This document shows, piece by piece, positions 1 to 8,660 of a stretch of 64,000 bases of DNA; the first letter of the stretch is position 1, and each line of letters opens with the position of its first letter. The position numbers and the translations under genes were made by a program. The notes below the pieces were generated by a model. The model was not told where the DNA came from, searched no databases, and worked only from the letters and a program-made list of their open reading frames with translations. This stretch comes from CALABS01 sp050260775 (GTDB taxonomy: Bacteria > Pseudomonadota > Alphaproteobacteria > Rhodospirillales > Magnetospirillaceae): contig JBLNCP010000028.1 of NCBI GenBank assembly GCA_050260775.1, forward strand, positions 1-64,000. Reading direction: 5' to 3'.

Positions 1-697
1 CGTGCATCACCAGGTGGGTGGTGGGGATGCGGGCGTGGATTTCCTTGATGCGGTCGATGCGCAGCACCGCGCCGGTCGGCTTCTTGGTGAACTTGTAGGC
101 GCCGTGGCTGGTGCCGATGGCGATGGCCAGCGCGTCGACCTGGGTCAGCTTGACGAACTCGGCGGCCTCGTTGGGGTCGGTCAGCAGCTGCGAGTGGTCG
201 AGCGTGCCCTCGGCACCCACACCGTCCTCCTCGCCGGCCTGGCCGGTCTCCAGCGAGCCGAGGCAGCCCAGCTCACCCTCGACCGACACGCCGCAGGAAT
301 GGGCGATCTTCACCACCGCGGTGGTGGTGGCGACGTTGTAGTCCCAGTCCGACGGGGTCTTGCCGTCTTCCTTGAGCGAGCCGTCCATCATGACCGACGA
401 GAAGCCGGACTGGATGGCGCGGGCGCAGACGGCCGGGCTGGTGCCGTGGTCCTGGTGCATGCACACGGGGATGTCGGGGTAGGCCTCGATGGCGGCGAGG
501 ATCAGGTGGCGCAGGAAGGGCTCGCCGGCGTACTTGCGCGCGCCCGCCGAGCCCTGGAGGATCACCGGGCTGTTGGTGGCCTGGGCGGCCTCCATGATGG
601 CCTTGACCTGCTCCATGTTGTTCACGTTGAAGGCGGGCAGGCCATAGCCGTTCTCGGCCGCGTGGTCGAGCAGCTGACGCATAGAAACGAGAGCCAT
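1..697 (-). CDS. fba: Class II fructose-bisphosphate aldolase, C-terminus outside window
   Basis: Catalyses condensation of dihydroxyacetone phosphate with glyceraldehyde 3-phosphate (and of erythrose 4-phosphate in the Calvin cycle). The reading frame begins MALVSMRQLLDHAAENGYG and gives about 232 residues before the window edge; the family is usually about 350 residues, so roughly a third is missing. Class II zinc-aldolase landmarks are visible: PAFNVNNMEQ near residue 20, the metal-binding HQDHG near residue 80, and GELG near residue 140. The ATG is preceded by AGGAGATAAAGAACA, a good ribosome site. It is the fourth gene of the glpX-cbbP-tkt-fba series, separated from tkt by a repeat-bearing gap of about 150 bases. 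The cbbA role is inferred from that company. Confidence 0.93.
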   Translation of the reverse strand, partial: MALVSMRQLLDHAAENGYGLPAFNVNNMEQVKAIMEAAQATNSPVILQGSAGARKYAGEPFLRHLILAAIEAYPDIPVCMHQDHGTSPAVCARAIQSGFSSVMMDGSLKEDGKTPSDWDYNVATTTAVVKIAHSCGVSVEGELGCLGSLETGQAGEEDGVGAEGTLDHSQLLTDPNEAAEFVKLTQVDALAIAIGTSHGAYKFTKKPTGAVLRIDRIKEIHARIPTTHLVMH

Positions 698-748
698 TGT
701 TCTTTATCTCCTGTCGTTTCGCTCCGCCGCTGTCGTTCTTTCTGCTTC

Positions 749-806
749 GTCACCCCCGGGCACGACCCGGGGGTCGAGGGATGGCCGGGTCGAGCCCGGC
801 CATGAC
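749..806. repeat. GTCA...TGAC bounded double-hairpin repeat between tkt and fba
   Basis: Begins GTCA and ends TGAC and contains two perfect hairpins: ACCCCCGGG/CCCGGGGGT (752-760 with 766-774) and ATGGCCGGG/CCCGGCCAT (781-789 with 795-803), each with a 5-base loop. It lies in the tkt-fba intercistronic gap, so it would be transcribed and could act as an mRNA processing or stability element; that role is inferred. It resembles other GTCA...TGAC units in this window in architecture rather than in internal sequence. Confidence 0.75.
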
Positions 807-845
807 GGTCAAAGAGGAACGCAGCGGCGCATCAAGTTCTTCCAG

Positions 846-2831
846 TTACAGCCGGGCGAGGGCCGCATCGGCGACCGCGCGGGCGGTGATGCCGAAGTGT
901 TCGTACAGCTTGTCGGCGGGCGCCGAGGCGCCGAAGCCGGTCATGCCCACGACGGCACCGTCGAGGCCGACATAACGCTCCCAGCCGAAGGTGCCGAGCG
1001 CCTCGACGGCGACGCGGACCGAGCCTTCACCCAGGACCGCCGAACGATACTCCTTCGGCTGGCGGTCGAACAGCTCCCAGCAGGGCATCGACACCACGGC
1101 GGCGCCGACGCCCTTCTCCTGCAGCAGCTTCTGCGCCTCCAGCGCCATCGACACCTCGGAGCCGGTGGCCAGCAGGGTGACCTGGCGCTTGCCCTTGGCC
1201 TCGGCCAGCACGTAGCCGCCCTTGGCGACCTTGTTCTCCTCGGTGTGCTCGGTACGCACGGTCGGCAGGTTCTGGCGCGACAGGGCGAAGACGCTCGGGC
1301 CCTTGTCGTTCAGCAGCGCCACCTCGTAGGCCTCGGCGGTCTCGACCGGGTCGCAGGGGCGGAACACCAGCACGTTGGGGGTGGCGCGCAGCGCGGCGAT
1401 GGTCTCGATCGGCTGGTGGGTGGGGCCGTCCTCGCCGAGGCCGATGGAATCGTGGGTCAGCACGTAGAGCACGCGCTGGTCCATCATGGCGCTCATGCGC
1501 AGCGCCGGCCACAGGTAGTTGGCGAAGATCAGGAAGGTGCCGCCGTAGGGGATGAAGCCGCCGTGCAGGGCGAGGCCGTTCATGATGGCGGCCATGCCGT
1601 GCTCGCGGATGCCGTAGTGGATGTAGCGGCCGCCGAACTCGCCGGGCTTGATCGAGGGCTTGCAGGCCTTGGTGTCGGTCAGGTTGGAGTGGGTGAGGTC
1701 GGCCGAGCCGCCGATCATCTCGGGGATGGCGGCGGTGACGACTTCGAGGACGTCCTGGCTGGCCTTGCGGGTGGCGATCTTCGGCAGCTCGGCCGAGGCC
1801 TTCTTCTTGAAGTCCGAGATGACCTTCTGCCAGCCATCGGGCAGGCGGCCTTCCATGGTGCGGCTGAACTCGGCCTTCTTGCCGGCGTCGAGCTTGGCGA
1901 AGCGGCCTTCCCAGGCGGCCCGGTCAGAGGCGCCGCGCGAGCCGGCGGCACGCCAGGCGGACAGCACGGCCTCGGGGATGACGAAGGGCTCGTGCGGCCA
2001 GTTGGCGGCGGCGCGGGCGGCGGCGATCTCCTCGGCGCCCAGCGGCGCGCCGTGCACCTTCTCGCTGTTGCACTTGTTGGGGGCGCCCTTGCCGATGACG
2101 GTGCGGCAGGCGATCAGGGTCGGCTTGTCCGACTTGCGCGCGGCCTCGATGGCCTTGGCGATGTCGTCGGGGTTGTGGCCGTCGCAGGCCAGGGTGTTCC
2201 AGCCGGCGGCGCGGAAGCGGGCGGCCTGGTCCTCGGAGGTCGACAGCGCGGTGTCGCCGTCGATGCAGATGTGGTTGTCGTCCCACAGCACGATCAGCTT
2301 GTTGAGCTTCCAGTGGCCGGCGGTGGAGATGGCCTCCTGGCTGATGCCCTCCATCAGGCATCCGTCGCCGGCGATGACGTAGGTGTAGTGGTCGACGATG
2401 TCCTTGCCGTAGCGGGCCGCCATCATCGCCTCGCCCAGGGCGAAGCCGACGGCGTTGGTGATGCCCTGGCCGAGCGGGCCGGTGGTGGTCTCGGCGATGG
2501 CGACGTGGCCGTACTCGGGGTGGCCGGCGGTGCGGTAGCCGAGCTGGCGGAAGTTCTTCACCTGCTCGATGTCGATGTCCTCGTAGCCGGTGAGGTAGGC
2601 CAGCGCGTAGAGCAGCATGGAGCCGTGGCCCGCCGACAGGATGAAGCGGTCGCGGTCGGCCCAGCGCGGCGCCTTGGCGTCGAACCGGAGGAACTTCGTG
2701 AACAGCACGGTGGCGACGTCGGCCATGCCCATGGGCATGCCCGGGTGGCCGGACTTCGCCTTCTCGATCGCGTCCATGGCGAGGAAGCGGATGGCGTTGG
2801 CCATTTCGGCGTGGGGTGCGGGAGCGGTCAT
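846..2831 (-). CDS. tkt: Transketolase
   Basis: Thiamine-diphosphate enzyme that moves two-carbon ketol units in the pentose phosphate and Calvin cycles. From the chosen start it has 661 residues, the usual family length. Visible landmarks are SGHPG near residue 28, the ThDP/Mg motif GDGCLMEG near 155, and GIREHGMAA carrying the catalytic Glu in the pyrimidine-binding domain. A start 36 bases upstream would extend into the end of the kinase gene; the ATG used here (MTAPAPHAEMANAIRFL) has AGAGGAA about 8 bases ahead and begins where the family normally does. It follows phosphoribulokinase by about 25 bases, so the two are almost certainly co-transcribed. Confidence 0.96.
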   Translation of the reverse strand: MTAPAPHAEMANAIRFLAMDAIEKAKSGHPGMPMGMADVATVLFTKFLRFDAKAPRWADRDRFILSAGHGSMLLYALAYLTGYEDIDIEQVKNFRQLGYRTAGHPEYGHVAIAETTTGPLGQGITNAVGFALGEAMMAARYGKDIVDHYTYVIAGDGCLMEGISQEAISTAGHWKLNKLIVLWDDNHICIDGDTALSTSEDQAARFRAAGWNTLACDGHNPDDIAKAIEAARKSDKPTLIACRTVIGKGAPNKCNSEKVHGAPLGAEEIAAARAAANWPHEPFVIPEAVLSAWRAAGSRGASDRAAWEGRFAKLDAGKKAEFSRTMEGRLPDGWQKVISDFKKKASAELPKIATRKASQDVLEVVTAAIPEMIGGSADLTHSNLTDTKACKPSIKPGEFGGRYIHYGIREHGMAAIMNGLALHGGFIPYGGTFLIFANYLWPALRMSAMMDQRVLYVLTHDSIGLGEDGPTHQPIETIAALRATPNVLVFRPCDPVETAEAYEVALLNDKGPSVFALSRQNLPTVRTEHTEENKVAKGGYVLAEAKGKRQVTLLATGSEVSMALEAQKLLQEKGVGAAVVSMPCWELFDRQPKEYRSAVLGEGSVRVAVEALGTFGWERYVGLDGAVVGMTGFGASAPADKLYEHFGITARAVADAALARL

Positions 2832-2856
2832 CGTCGTCGGTTCCTCTGTGAAAGTC

Positions 2857-3813
2857 TCAGCGGGCATAATGGCCGAGGGCGGCCTTGACCAGGTGGTAGG
2901 TGACGAGCAGTTGCGACAGGGCCAGCGGATGGCTCTCGCCGGGCTGGCCGTGCTCGTCGGTGAATTGACCGAGCTTGGCGCGCAGGTGGTGGGCCTCGGG
3001 GATCAGCCCCCACAAGAGGTCCTCCACCGCCTTGGCGCGTTTGCTGTCGATGTCCCCGGAGATGTCGAGGACGTCGACCGGCTTGCCGTCCACGTCGCGG
3101 GCGAGCGCGAGACGGAAGCCGCTCTTGCCGCCGGCATCCAGCACCGGCGTCAGATCGGGATGGGGCAGCGTCGGCCGCAGGGTATGCCGCGCATTCAGCC
3201 GTGCTCCGCGTTCCTCGGCGTCGTCCTCGGGCGGGAAGAACCGCACGACCATGTCCGCAAAGGTCCGCTGGGGCTGGATGAAATTGACGCTGTCATACTG
3301 GCGCTTCTCGAGCGATTTCATCACCGCATCGGGGGTATAGCCGCGCTTGGCGCAATCGCGTGCCAGCTTCCACTTGATGCGCAGGGTTTCCTCGGGCTCG
3401 ACGAACACCTTGACGTCGTAGCAATCCCTCAGCGCCCGCGTGTGGTAGCCGAGCAGGCCCTCGACGATGATGTATTCGCGCGGCTCGACGTATTCCGGGC
3501 GCTCCAGGGTGCCCTTGGCGTGGTCGTAGACCGGCTTGAGGATCGGCCGGCCGCCACGCAGCAGGTCGAGGTGCTGTTCGAGGATGTCGATGTGGTTGGC
3601 GCGCGGATCCAGCGCCGACAATCCGTTGCGGGACCGCTCGGCGCGGGTGAAGCGGTGGTAGTCGTCGGTGCACAGGATGGCGACCCGCTCGGGCCCCAGC
3701 ACGGTGGCGATGCCGGAGGCCAGCGTCGTCTTGCCCGAGGCGGAATCCCCCACCACCCCCAGGACGATCGGCCGGCTGACCACGCGGTTGTGCGGCATCT
3801 CTGGATCCCTCAT
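2857..3813 (-). CDS. cbbP: Phosphoribulokinase (proteobacterial type)
   Basis: Phosphorylates ribulose 5-phosphate to ribulose 1,5-bisphosphate, the step specific to the Calvin cycle. The P-loop GDSASGKT lies at residues 22-29, and DDYHRF and the downstream VEGLLGYH segment fit the proteobacterial octameric enzyme (about 290-320 residues; here 318). The start codon overlaps the stop of the FBPase gene as ATGA, implying translational coupling. An in-frame ATG five codons later (MPHNRVVSR) is an alternative start, with GAGGG somewhat far upstream. Presence of this gene is the strongest single indication that the organism fixes CO2 through the Calvin cycle, although no RuBisCO gene is inside the window. 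Confidence 0.95.
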   Translation of the reverse strand: MRDPEMPHNRVVSRPIVLGVVGDSASGKTTLASGIATVLGPERVAILCTDDYHRFTRAERSRNGLSALDPRANHIDILEQHLDLLRGGRPILKPVYDHAKGTLERPEYVEPREYIIVEGLLGYHTRALRDCYDVKVFVEPEETLRIKWKLARDCAKRGYTPDAVMKSLEKRQYDSVNFIQPQRTFADMVVRFFPPEDDAEERGARLNARHTLRPTLPHPDLTPVLDAGGKSGFRLALARDVDGKPVDVLDISGDIDSKRAKAVEDLLWGLIPEAHHLRAKLGQFTDEHGQPGESHPLALSQLLVTYHLVKAALGHYAR

Positions 3814-4778
3814 CGCTGGTGCCAGGTGGTGAGCAGCTGGCGCGTCCCGGCGCCGCCCCCCACCATCAGGGTCTGGGTCTTCTCGACGGCGCCCGAACGC
3901 TCGACGCCCTCGAACAGCAGGCCGGTGGTGATGCCGGTGGCGCAGAACGCCCCGTCCTCCGAGGACGCCAGCTCGTCGACCCGGTACCAGCGGCTGACGT
4001 CCATGCCCGCCTCGTCCACCGCGCGCCGCTCGGTGGCGAGCTGGGGGTCGATGCGGGCGAGGAACTCGCCGCCCATGAGGCGGATGGCTACCGCCGACAG
4101 CATGCCCTCGGGGCTGCCGCCGGTTCCCATCAGGGCGTCGATACCCGAACCGGGGATGGCCGCCATCAGGGCGCCGGCGACGTCGCCGGCCGGATAGAGG
4201 GCGACACGGGCGCCCATGACGTGGATGCGCTCGACCAGGTCGCGGTGGCGCGGCTTTTCCAGCACGTAGACGGTCAGGTCCTCGACCGGCTTGTCGAGGC
4301 AGGCCGACAGGCGTCGCAGCTTGTCCTCGACCGGCGCCTCGGGGTCGATGCGGCCCTTGGCGGCGGGCGGGGCGCAGAATTTTTCCATGTAGAAGGCGGG
4401 GCCGGGGTCGAACAGGCTGCCGGCCGGGGCCACCGCGATGCAGGCCATGGCGTTGGTCATGCCCTTGGCCAGGAAGCTGGTGCCCTCCACCGGATCGACG
4501 GCGATGTCCCAGGCGGGCAGGCGTCCGGCATCGCCGAAGCGCTGGCCGTGGAAGAGCTGGCTGGTCTCGGAGCGCGGGCCTTCGCCGATCAGGATGCGGC
4601 CGTCGATGCCCAGGGCGTCGAGCTCACCGGTCATGGCGGCAATGGCGGCGGCGTCGCCCTGCGACTTGTCGCCGCGGCCGATCCAGGCATAGGCGGCGCG
4701 CGCGGCAGCCTCGGTCGCCCTGCGCAGGTCGTATGCGCAAAGCGACTTGTCGGCACGGACGTCGCGCAATTCCGTCAT
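3810..4778 (-). CDS. glpX: Class II fructose-1,6-bisphosphatase (GlpX type)
   Basis: Hydrolyses fructose 1,6-bisphosphate, and in some lineages also sedoheptulose 1,7-bisphosphate, in gluconeogenesis and the Calvin cycle. The 322-residue product starts MTELRDVRADKSLCAYDL and shows IGEGPRSE, the metal-site motif DPVEGTSF and GTGGSPEG, all typical of GlpX rather than class I Fbp. A longer frame extends 24 codons upstream, but this ATG follows GGGAGGG by about 10 bases and matches the family N-terminus. It is the first recognisable gene of the operon and overlaps the kinase start by four bases. In the operon it would serve as cbbF, an inference from neighbours. Confidence 0.94.
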   Translation of the reverse strand: MTELRDVRADKSLCAYDLRRATEAAARAAYAWIGRGDKSQGDAAAIAAMTGELDALGIDGRILIGEGPRSETSQLFHGQRFGDAGRLPAWDIAVDPVEGTSFLAKGMTNAMACIAVAPAGSLFDPGPAFYMEKFCAPPAAKGRIDPEAPVEDKLRRLSACLDKPVEDLTVYVLEKPRHRDLVERIHVMGARVALYPAGDVAGALMAAIPGSGIDALMGTGGSPEGMLSAVAIRLMGGEFLARIDPQLATERRAVDEAGMDVSRWYRVDELASSEDGAFCATGITTGLLFEGVERSGAVEKTQTLMVGGGAGTRQLLTTWHQR

Positions 4779-5108
4779 CCTGGGCCATCCCTCCCAATTG
4801 GATCGGTCTTTTTCGTCGATAGTGGAGGGGTGGGTCAAGGGAGGGAACACCCACCCGGCCCATGGCAGAAAATCTTGTGGATGGGGGATGCCCTACCCGC
4901 GGGCGGAGGGCGGCGCGATTCGCGCGCGGCGGGTGGGGTGGATTCCGGTCGTCGGGAAGAGACCTGGACTGTCATCCCGAGCGAAGCCGAGGGACCTCGC
5001 ACGGTGCCGTACGAGGTCCCTCGTCGCGATGCTCCTCGGGATGACATCGAGATATGCCTGTCATCCCGAGCGGAGCGAGGGACCTCGTGCGGTGCCGTCT
5101 GGGGACTT
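4779..5108. other. Gene-free stretch upstream of the Calvin operon
   Basis: No convincing coding region. The half next to glpX should contain the operon promoter and any CbbR site, but I could not assign hexamers with confidence. The other half is occupied by the repeat unit listed separately. Short open frames here run through the repeat arms and are not supported. Confidence 0.6.
4971..5098. repeat. GTCATCCCGAG repeat: one full unit and one half unit
   Basis: The full unit at 4971-5045 runs from GTCATCCCGAG to CTCGGGATGAC, so its ends are an 11-base inverted repeat, with an inner inverted pair GAGGGACCTCG / CGAGGTCCCTC. A half unit at 5060-5098 repeats the left arm (GTCATCCCGAGCGGAGCGAG) and the following GTGCCGT. 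The same left arm recurs near 49761. The unit is placed just beyond the 3' end of the cytochrome b561 gene and upstream of the Calvin operon. Confidence 0.8.
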
Positions 5109-5639
5109 TTAGCCGCGCCCGGGCAGCATGCGGCGCAGGATGTCGTCCTTGAGCATGAAGTGGTGGCGGAACGCGGCGGCGGCATGCAGGGCCACCAGGG
5201 CGGCCAGGCCCCAGGTGGTGAGGCCGTGCAGGCCTTCGAACACCTCGTGCAGGGCTTCGTCCTTGCCGATCAGGACGGGCAGGGTCCAGCCCAACACCAC
5301 CACGGGGCGCCCGCCCGACTGCGACATCAGGATGCCGGCGATGGGGGCGAGGACCATCAGGAGGTAGAGGGCCATGTGGCCGAGCTTGGCGAACAGTTGT
5401 TCGCGGGCCGGCATGTCGGCGGGAAGGGCGGGAGCGCCCCGGGTGCCGCGCCAGCCCAGGCGGAGCACCACCAGGGCGAGCGCGATGACGCCGATCGCCT
5501 TGTGGATGCCGAACACCTGGTTGCGGAAATCGCCCTTGGGCAGGTCTTCCATGACGGCGCCCACCGCGATCAGGCCGATGATCAGCAGGGCCATCAGCCA
5601 GTGAAGAGATTTGGCGACGGAATCGTAACGCTCAGGCAT
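5109..5639 (-). CDS. Cytochrome b561 family membrane protein
   Basis: Di-heme b-type cytochrome of the inner membrane, expected to move electrons between a quinol or small reductant and periplasmic partners. The 176-residue product begins MPERYDSVAKSLHWLMALL and has four hydrophobic segments (near residues 15-33, 48-67, 90-110 and 145-165). Likely heme-ligand histidines are in KSLHW, GIHKA, LGHMALY and the last helix (ALHAAAAFRHH), the usual b561 pattern. The chosen ATG has GGAG eight bases ahead; an ATG 11 codons earlier is possible but gives an unusual hydrophilic extension. It appears to stand alone between the Calvin operon and a regulator. Its electron partner cannot be told from sequence. 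Confidence 0.88.
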   Translation of the reverse strand: MPERYDSVAKSLHWLMALLIIGLIAVGAVMEDLPKGDFRNQVFGIHKAIGVIALALVVLRLGWRGTRGAPALPADMPAREQLFAKLGHMALYLLMVLAPIAGILMSQSGGRPVVVLGWTLPVLIGKDEALHEVFEGLHGLTTWGLAALVALHAAAAFRHHFMLKDDILRRMLPGRG

Positions 5640-5716
5640 GGAGATGCTCCGTTGGATCGCTGCAACGGCCAATCATCGCCCGCCCCAGGTGAACCCAGCC
5701 TGAACGAGCCATGCCC

Positions 5717-6349
5717 TCAGCGCGCTTCACGGCCCTTCAAATAGAAGGCCACCGCCTGGGCACGGTTGCCGACGCCCAGCTTGTCGTAGAGGTTCTTGAG
5801 GTGGAACTTCACGGTGTTCAGTGAAATGTCCAGCTGGCTGGCCATCTGCTGGTTGGTCAGGCCACCGGCCAGCGAGGCCAGCAACTCGCGCTCGCGCGGG
5901 GTGAGGCCGGCCAGCGGGTCCGAGGCGAGGCTGGACACGTCGATGAACGGGAACACCATGCGGCCCGAGGCGACGGCGATGATGGTGTCGAGCAGCTGCT
6001 CGGGCGGCTCGCGCTTCGAGCAGAAGCCGGCGGCGCCCAGCGTCATGGCCTGGCGCGGCACGTCGGCATTGGGGCTGCCGGTGTAGACGATGATGCGGGG
6101 CGCATCGGCGCGGCCGCGCAACGCCTGCAGCACGCCGCGGCCGTCGAGGTAGGGCATCTCCCAGCCGACCACGCCCACGTCGAAGGGAAGGCGTTCGACC
6201 GCCTCGAGGAAGCGCTCGCCGTCGGCGGTCACCGCCACCACGCAGAAACGCTCGTCGCCATCGAACAGCTTGACCAAGCTGCTCTGCAGGAGGGGATTTT
6301 TCTCGGCGAGAACGATGTCGATCGGCCGAGTGGTTGTCTGGACGCCCAT
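5717..6349 (-). CDS. LuxR/NarL-type regulator with degenerate receiver domain
   Basis: A DNA-binding protein of 210 residues with a receiver-like domain (about 10-130) and a C-terminal LuxR helix-turn-helix (about 145-205; LTPRERELLASLAGG, then LTNQQMASQLDISLNTVKFH). The receiver lacks the usual phosphorylation site: where the family has Asp before the x-x-Met-Pro motif, this protein has Gly62 (VVGWEMPYLDG), and the acidic pair is replaced by Glu16-Lys17. Thr90 and Lys112 are retained. It is therefore probably not controlled by conventional phosphotransfer. GAGGAAGG precedes the ATG. It may be transcribed from the AT-rich gap at 6350-6476; targets are unknown. Confidence 0.88.
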   Translation of the reverse strand: MGVQTTTRPIDIVLAEKNPLLQSSLVKLFDGDERFCVVAVTADGERFLEAVERLPFDVGVVGWEMPYLDGRGVLQALRGRADAPRIIVYTGSPNADVPRQAMTLGAAGFCSKREPPEQLLDTIIAVASGRMVFPFIDVSSLASDPLAGLTPRERELLASLAGGLTNQQMASQLDISLNTVKFHLKNLYDKLGVGNRAQAVAFYLKGREAR

Positions 6350-6476
6350 GCGCTTCGCCTTCCTCGCTCCCGGGATTGTTTAAAGATGGATTCGCGTGAT
6401 CCTACCCGGTGGAGGGTCATCATATGTTATATGAGAAAAAGATCAAATGAAAAGTGTGGGTGTAAACCTACCCGCT
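6350..6476 (-). promoter_or_regulatory. AT-rich gap upstream of the degenerate-receiver regulator
   Basis: This 127-base gap is much richer in A and T than its surroundings (for example CATATGTTATATGAG near 6421). It lies upstream of the regulator's start, so it probably holds its promoter. I could not identify a -35/-10 pair with confidence. Confidence 0.35.
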
Positions 6477-8594
6477 TTACAGGGCGAATGCAACCGTCCC
6501 GCGGCCGAGCAAAATTCCCAGTTCCGCAGCGGGCAACGGCGGGGTCAGGACGTAGCCTTGAACCTCGTCACACCCCAGGTTTTTCAGGATGTCCAGCTGT
6601 TCTCGCGACTCGACGCCCTCGGCGACGACGCGGCGCCTCAGCGAGTGGCCCATGCTGATGACGGTGCGGATGATCTCGAGGCAGTCGGCGTCGGTGCCGA
6701 TGTCGGCGATGAACGAACGGTCGATCTTGATGGTGTCGACCGGCAGGCGCTTGAGCACCGACAGCGACGAGGTGCCGGTGCCGAAATCGTCCATGGCGAG
6801 GCGGATGCCGAGGCTGGACAGATGCCGGAGCACCGCCACCGCGTTGGCGGCGTCCTTCATCACCATGCCCTCGGTGACCTCGAATTCCAGTGCGTCGGCG
6901 CTGACGCCGGTGTCGGCGAGGATGCGCTCGACCCGCTCCACGAACCCCGGCTGGCGCAACTGGCGCACCGAGAGGTTGATGGCGATGCGGGGCAGCGGGG
7001 CGAGGCCCGCGTCGCTCCAGGCGCGGTACTGGCGGCAGGCCGCCTCGATGCTCCACTCGCCGACCCGCCCGATCAGGCCGGATTCCTCCATCACCGGGAT
7101 GAACTTCGACGGCGACACCATGCCGAGCTCGGCCGCCTGCCAGCGAAGCAGCGCCTCGACGCCGCTGACGGTGCCGCTCTTGAGGTCGAGCTTGGGCTGG
7201 AAATAGAGCATCAGCTCGTCGCGCTCGAACGCCTTGAGCAGCCCGTCCTTAATGGCCAGGCGCTCCTCCACCGCGGCGTTCATGTCGGCGGTGAAGAACT
7301 GGAAATTGGCCTTGCCCTGTTCCTTGGCCCGGTACATGGCGGCGTCGGCGTTCTTCAGCATGGTGGCGGCGTCGCGGGCGTCGTCGGGGAAGACGGTGAT
7401 GCCGATCGACCCCGAGACGAAGGCCTCGCGGCCGGCCAGTTCGAACGGCTTGCGCAGCGCCTCGAGGATGCGTCCCGCCACCGCCGGGGCGTTGCGGTAG
7501 TCGCCGAGGTTGGGCATCAGCACGGTGAATTCGTCGCCGCCGAGGCGGGCGACGGTGTCGCCGGCGCGGACGCAATGGGCCAGGCGGTTGGCCGCCTCCT
7601 GCAGCAGCAGGTCGCCCATGTCATGGCCCAGGGTGTCGTTGACCAGTTTGAAGCCGTCGAGGTCGATGAACATCAGGCCGACCATCTGCTCGGCGCGCTC
7701 GGCCTGGCGGACCGTCTGGGCGAGGCGGTCGAGGAACAGGGCGCGGTTGGGCAGGCCGGTCAAGGCGTCGTAATTGGCCTGGCGGCGGACGCGCTCCTCG
7801 TCGACCTTGCGGGCGGTGATGTCGGAGAACACCACCACGTATTGGGTGACGCGACCGTCCTCATTCTGGACGGTGGACACTCCCACCCGCTCGGCATAGG
7901 GCTCGCCGTCCTTGCGGCGGCTCCAGCGCTCGCCCTGCCAACGGCCGGTGGTGCGGGCCCCTTCGAACGTCAGCATGGCCGCGTCGACGTCGGAGTCGGG
8001 CTCGGTCAGGGCCGGCGGCTTGCGCCCCAGCATCTCGGCCGCCGACCAGCCGGTGATCTCGCTGAAGGCGGGATTGACCGCGGTGATGCGCAGGTCGGCA
8101 TCCAGCACCATGATGCCTTCCGAGGCGGTCTCGAACACGCGGGCCGACTGGGCCGACAGCCGCGACAGGCGGGTCAGTTCGTGGGCGCGCTCTTCCAGCC
8201 GGTTGACCGCCGCGACCAGGGATCCCGCCGCCCCGAAGCGGTCCGAAAGGTCGCGGGCCTGGATCGCCAGCACGCCGGGGTCGACGATCGCCGCCCGCAG
8301 CATGACCGCCAGGGTCTCGCCGTCGCTCCGCCTGAGCATCATGGCGCTGCCCTCGGCGTCGGCCGCCAGCGGCTCCAGGCCTGTGGCCAGCGAGGCGGCG
8401 TGGTCGGGGTGGAGGAAGGCGGTGAACGGGCGTCCCGCCACCCGGGCGGGGGAGTCCTCGCCCAGCAGGCGGGCCCCGGCGGCGTTGACCCAGGCGATGG
8501 TGCCGTGACGGCACACGCACAGCAGGTCGCTCGTCAGGTCGAGCAACCGTGCCGCGGTGAGGTCGTCAGGAGGCGAAGGGTGGTCGTCCGTCAT
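6477..8594 (-). CDS. PAS-PAS-GGDEF-EAL cyclic-di-GMP turnover protein
   Basis: A 705-residue signalling protein: an N-terminal PAS-like domain (about 15-125), a short helical linker, a second PAS with PAC (about 155-275), GGDEF (about 280-440) and EAL (about 455-700). The cyclase signature LGGDEF is intact, and RAGD five residues before it fits a product-inhibition I-site. The phosphodiesterase signatures are also intact: GVEALLRW, EVTEG, DDFGTGTSSL and IKIDRSF. It could therefore make or degrade c-di-GMP, and sequence cannot say which dominates. No signal peptide or membrane segment is evident, so it is probably cytoplasmic. Which ligand the PAS domains sense is unknown. Confidence 0.93.
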   Translation of the reverse strand: MTDDHPSPPDDLTAARLLDLTSDLLCVCRHGTIAWVNAAGARLLGEDSPARVAGRPFTAFLHPDHAASLATGLEPLAADAEGSAMMLRRSDGETLAVMLRAAIVDPGVLAIQARDLSDRFGAAGSLVAAVNRLEERAHELTRLSRLSAQSARVFETASEGIMVLDADLRITAVNPAFSEITGWSAAEMLGRKPPALTEPDSDVDAAMLTFEGARTTGRWQGERWSRRKDGEPYAERVGVSTVQNEDGRVTQYVVVFSDITARKVDEERVRRQANYDALTGLPNRALFLDRLAQTVRQAERAEQMVGLMFIDLDGFKLVNDTLGHDMGDLLLQEAANRLAHCVRAGDTVARLGGDEFTVLMPNLGDYRNAPAVAGRILEALRKPFELAGREAFVSGSIGITVFPDDARDAATMLKNADAAMYRAKEQGKANFQFFTADMNAAVEERLAIKDGLLKAFERDELMLYFQPKLDLKSGTVSGVEALLRWQAAELGMVSPSKFIPVMEESGLIGRVGEWSIEAACRQYRAWSDAGLAPLPRIAINLSVRQLRQPGFVERVERILADTGVSADALEFEVTEGMVMKDAANAVAVLRHLSSLGIRLAMDDFGTGTSSLSVLKRLPVDTIKIDRSFIADIGTDADCLEIIRTVISMGHSLRRRVVAEGVESREQLDILKNLGCDEVQGYVLTPPLPAAELGILLGRGTVAFAL

Positions 8595-8660
8595 GGTTTC
8601 CGGTCTGGGCGGCAGGCGGCTGCCGCCAGATTAGCGCAGAGAGCGGACCGGAACCAAAGT

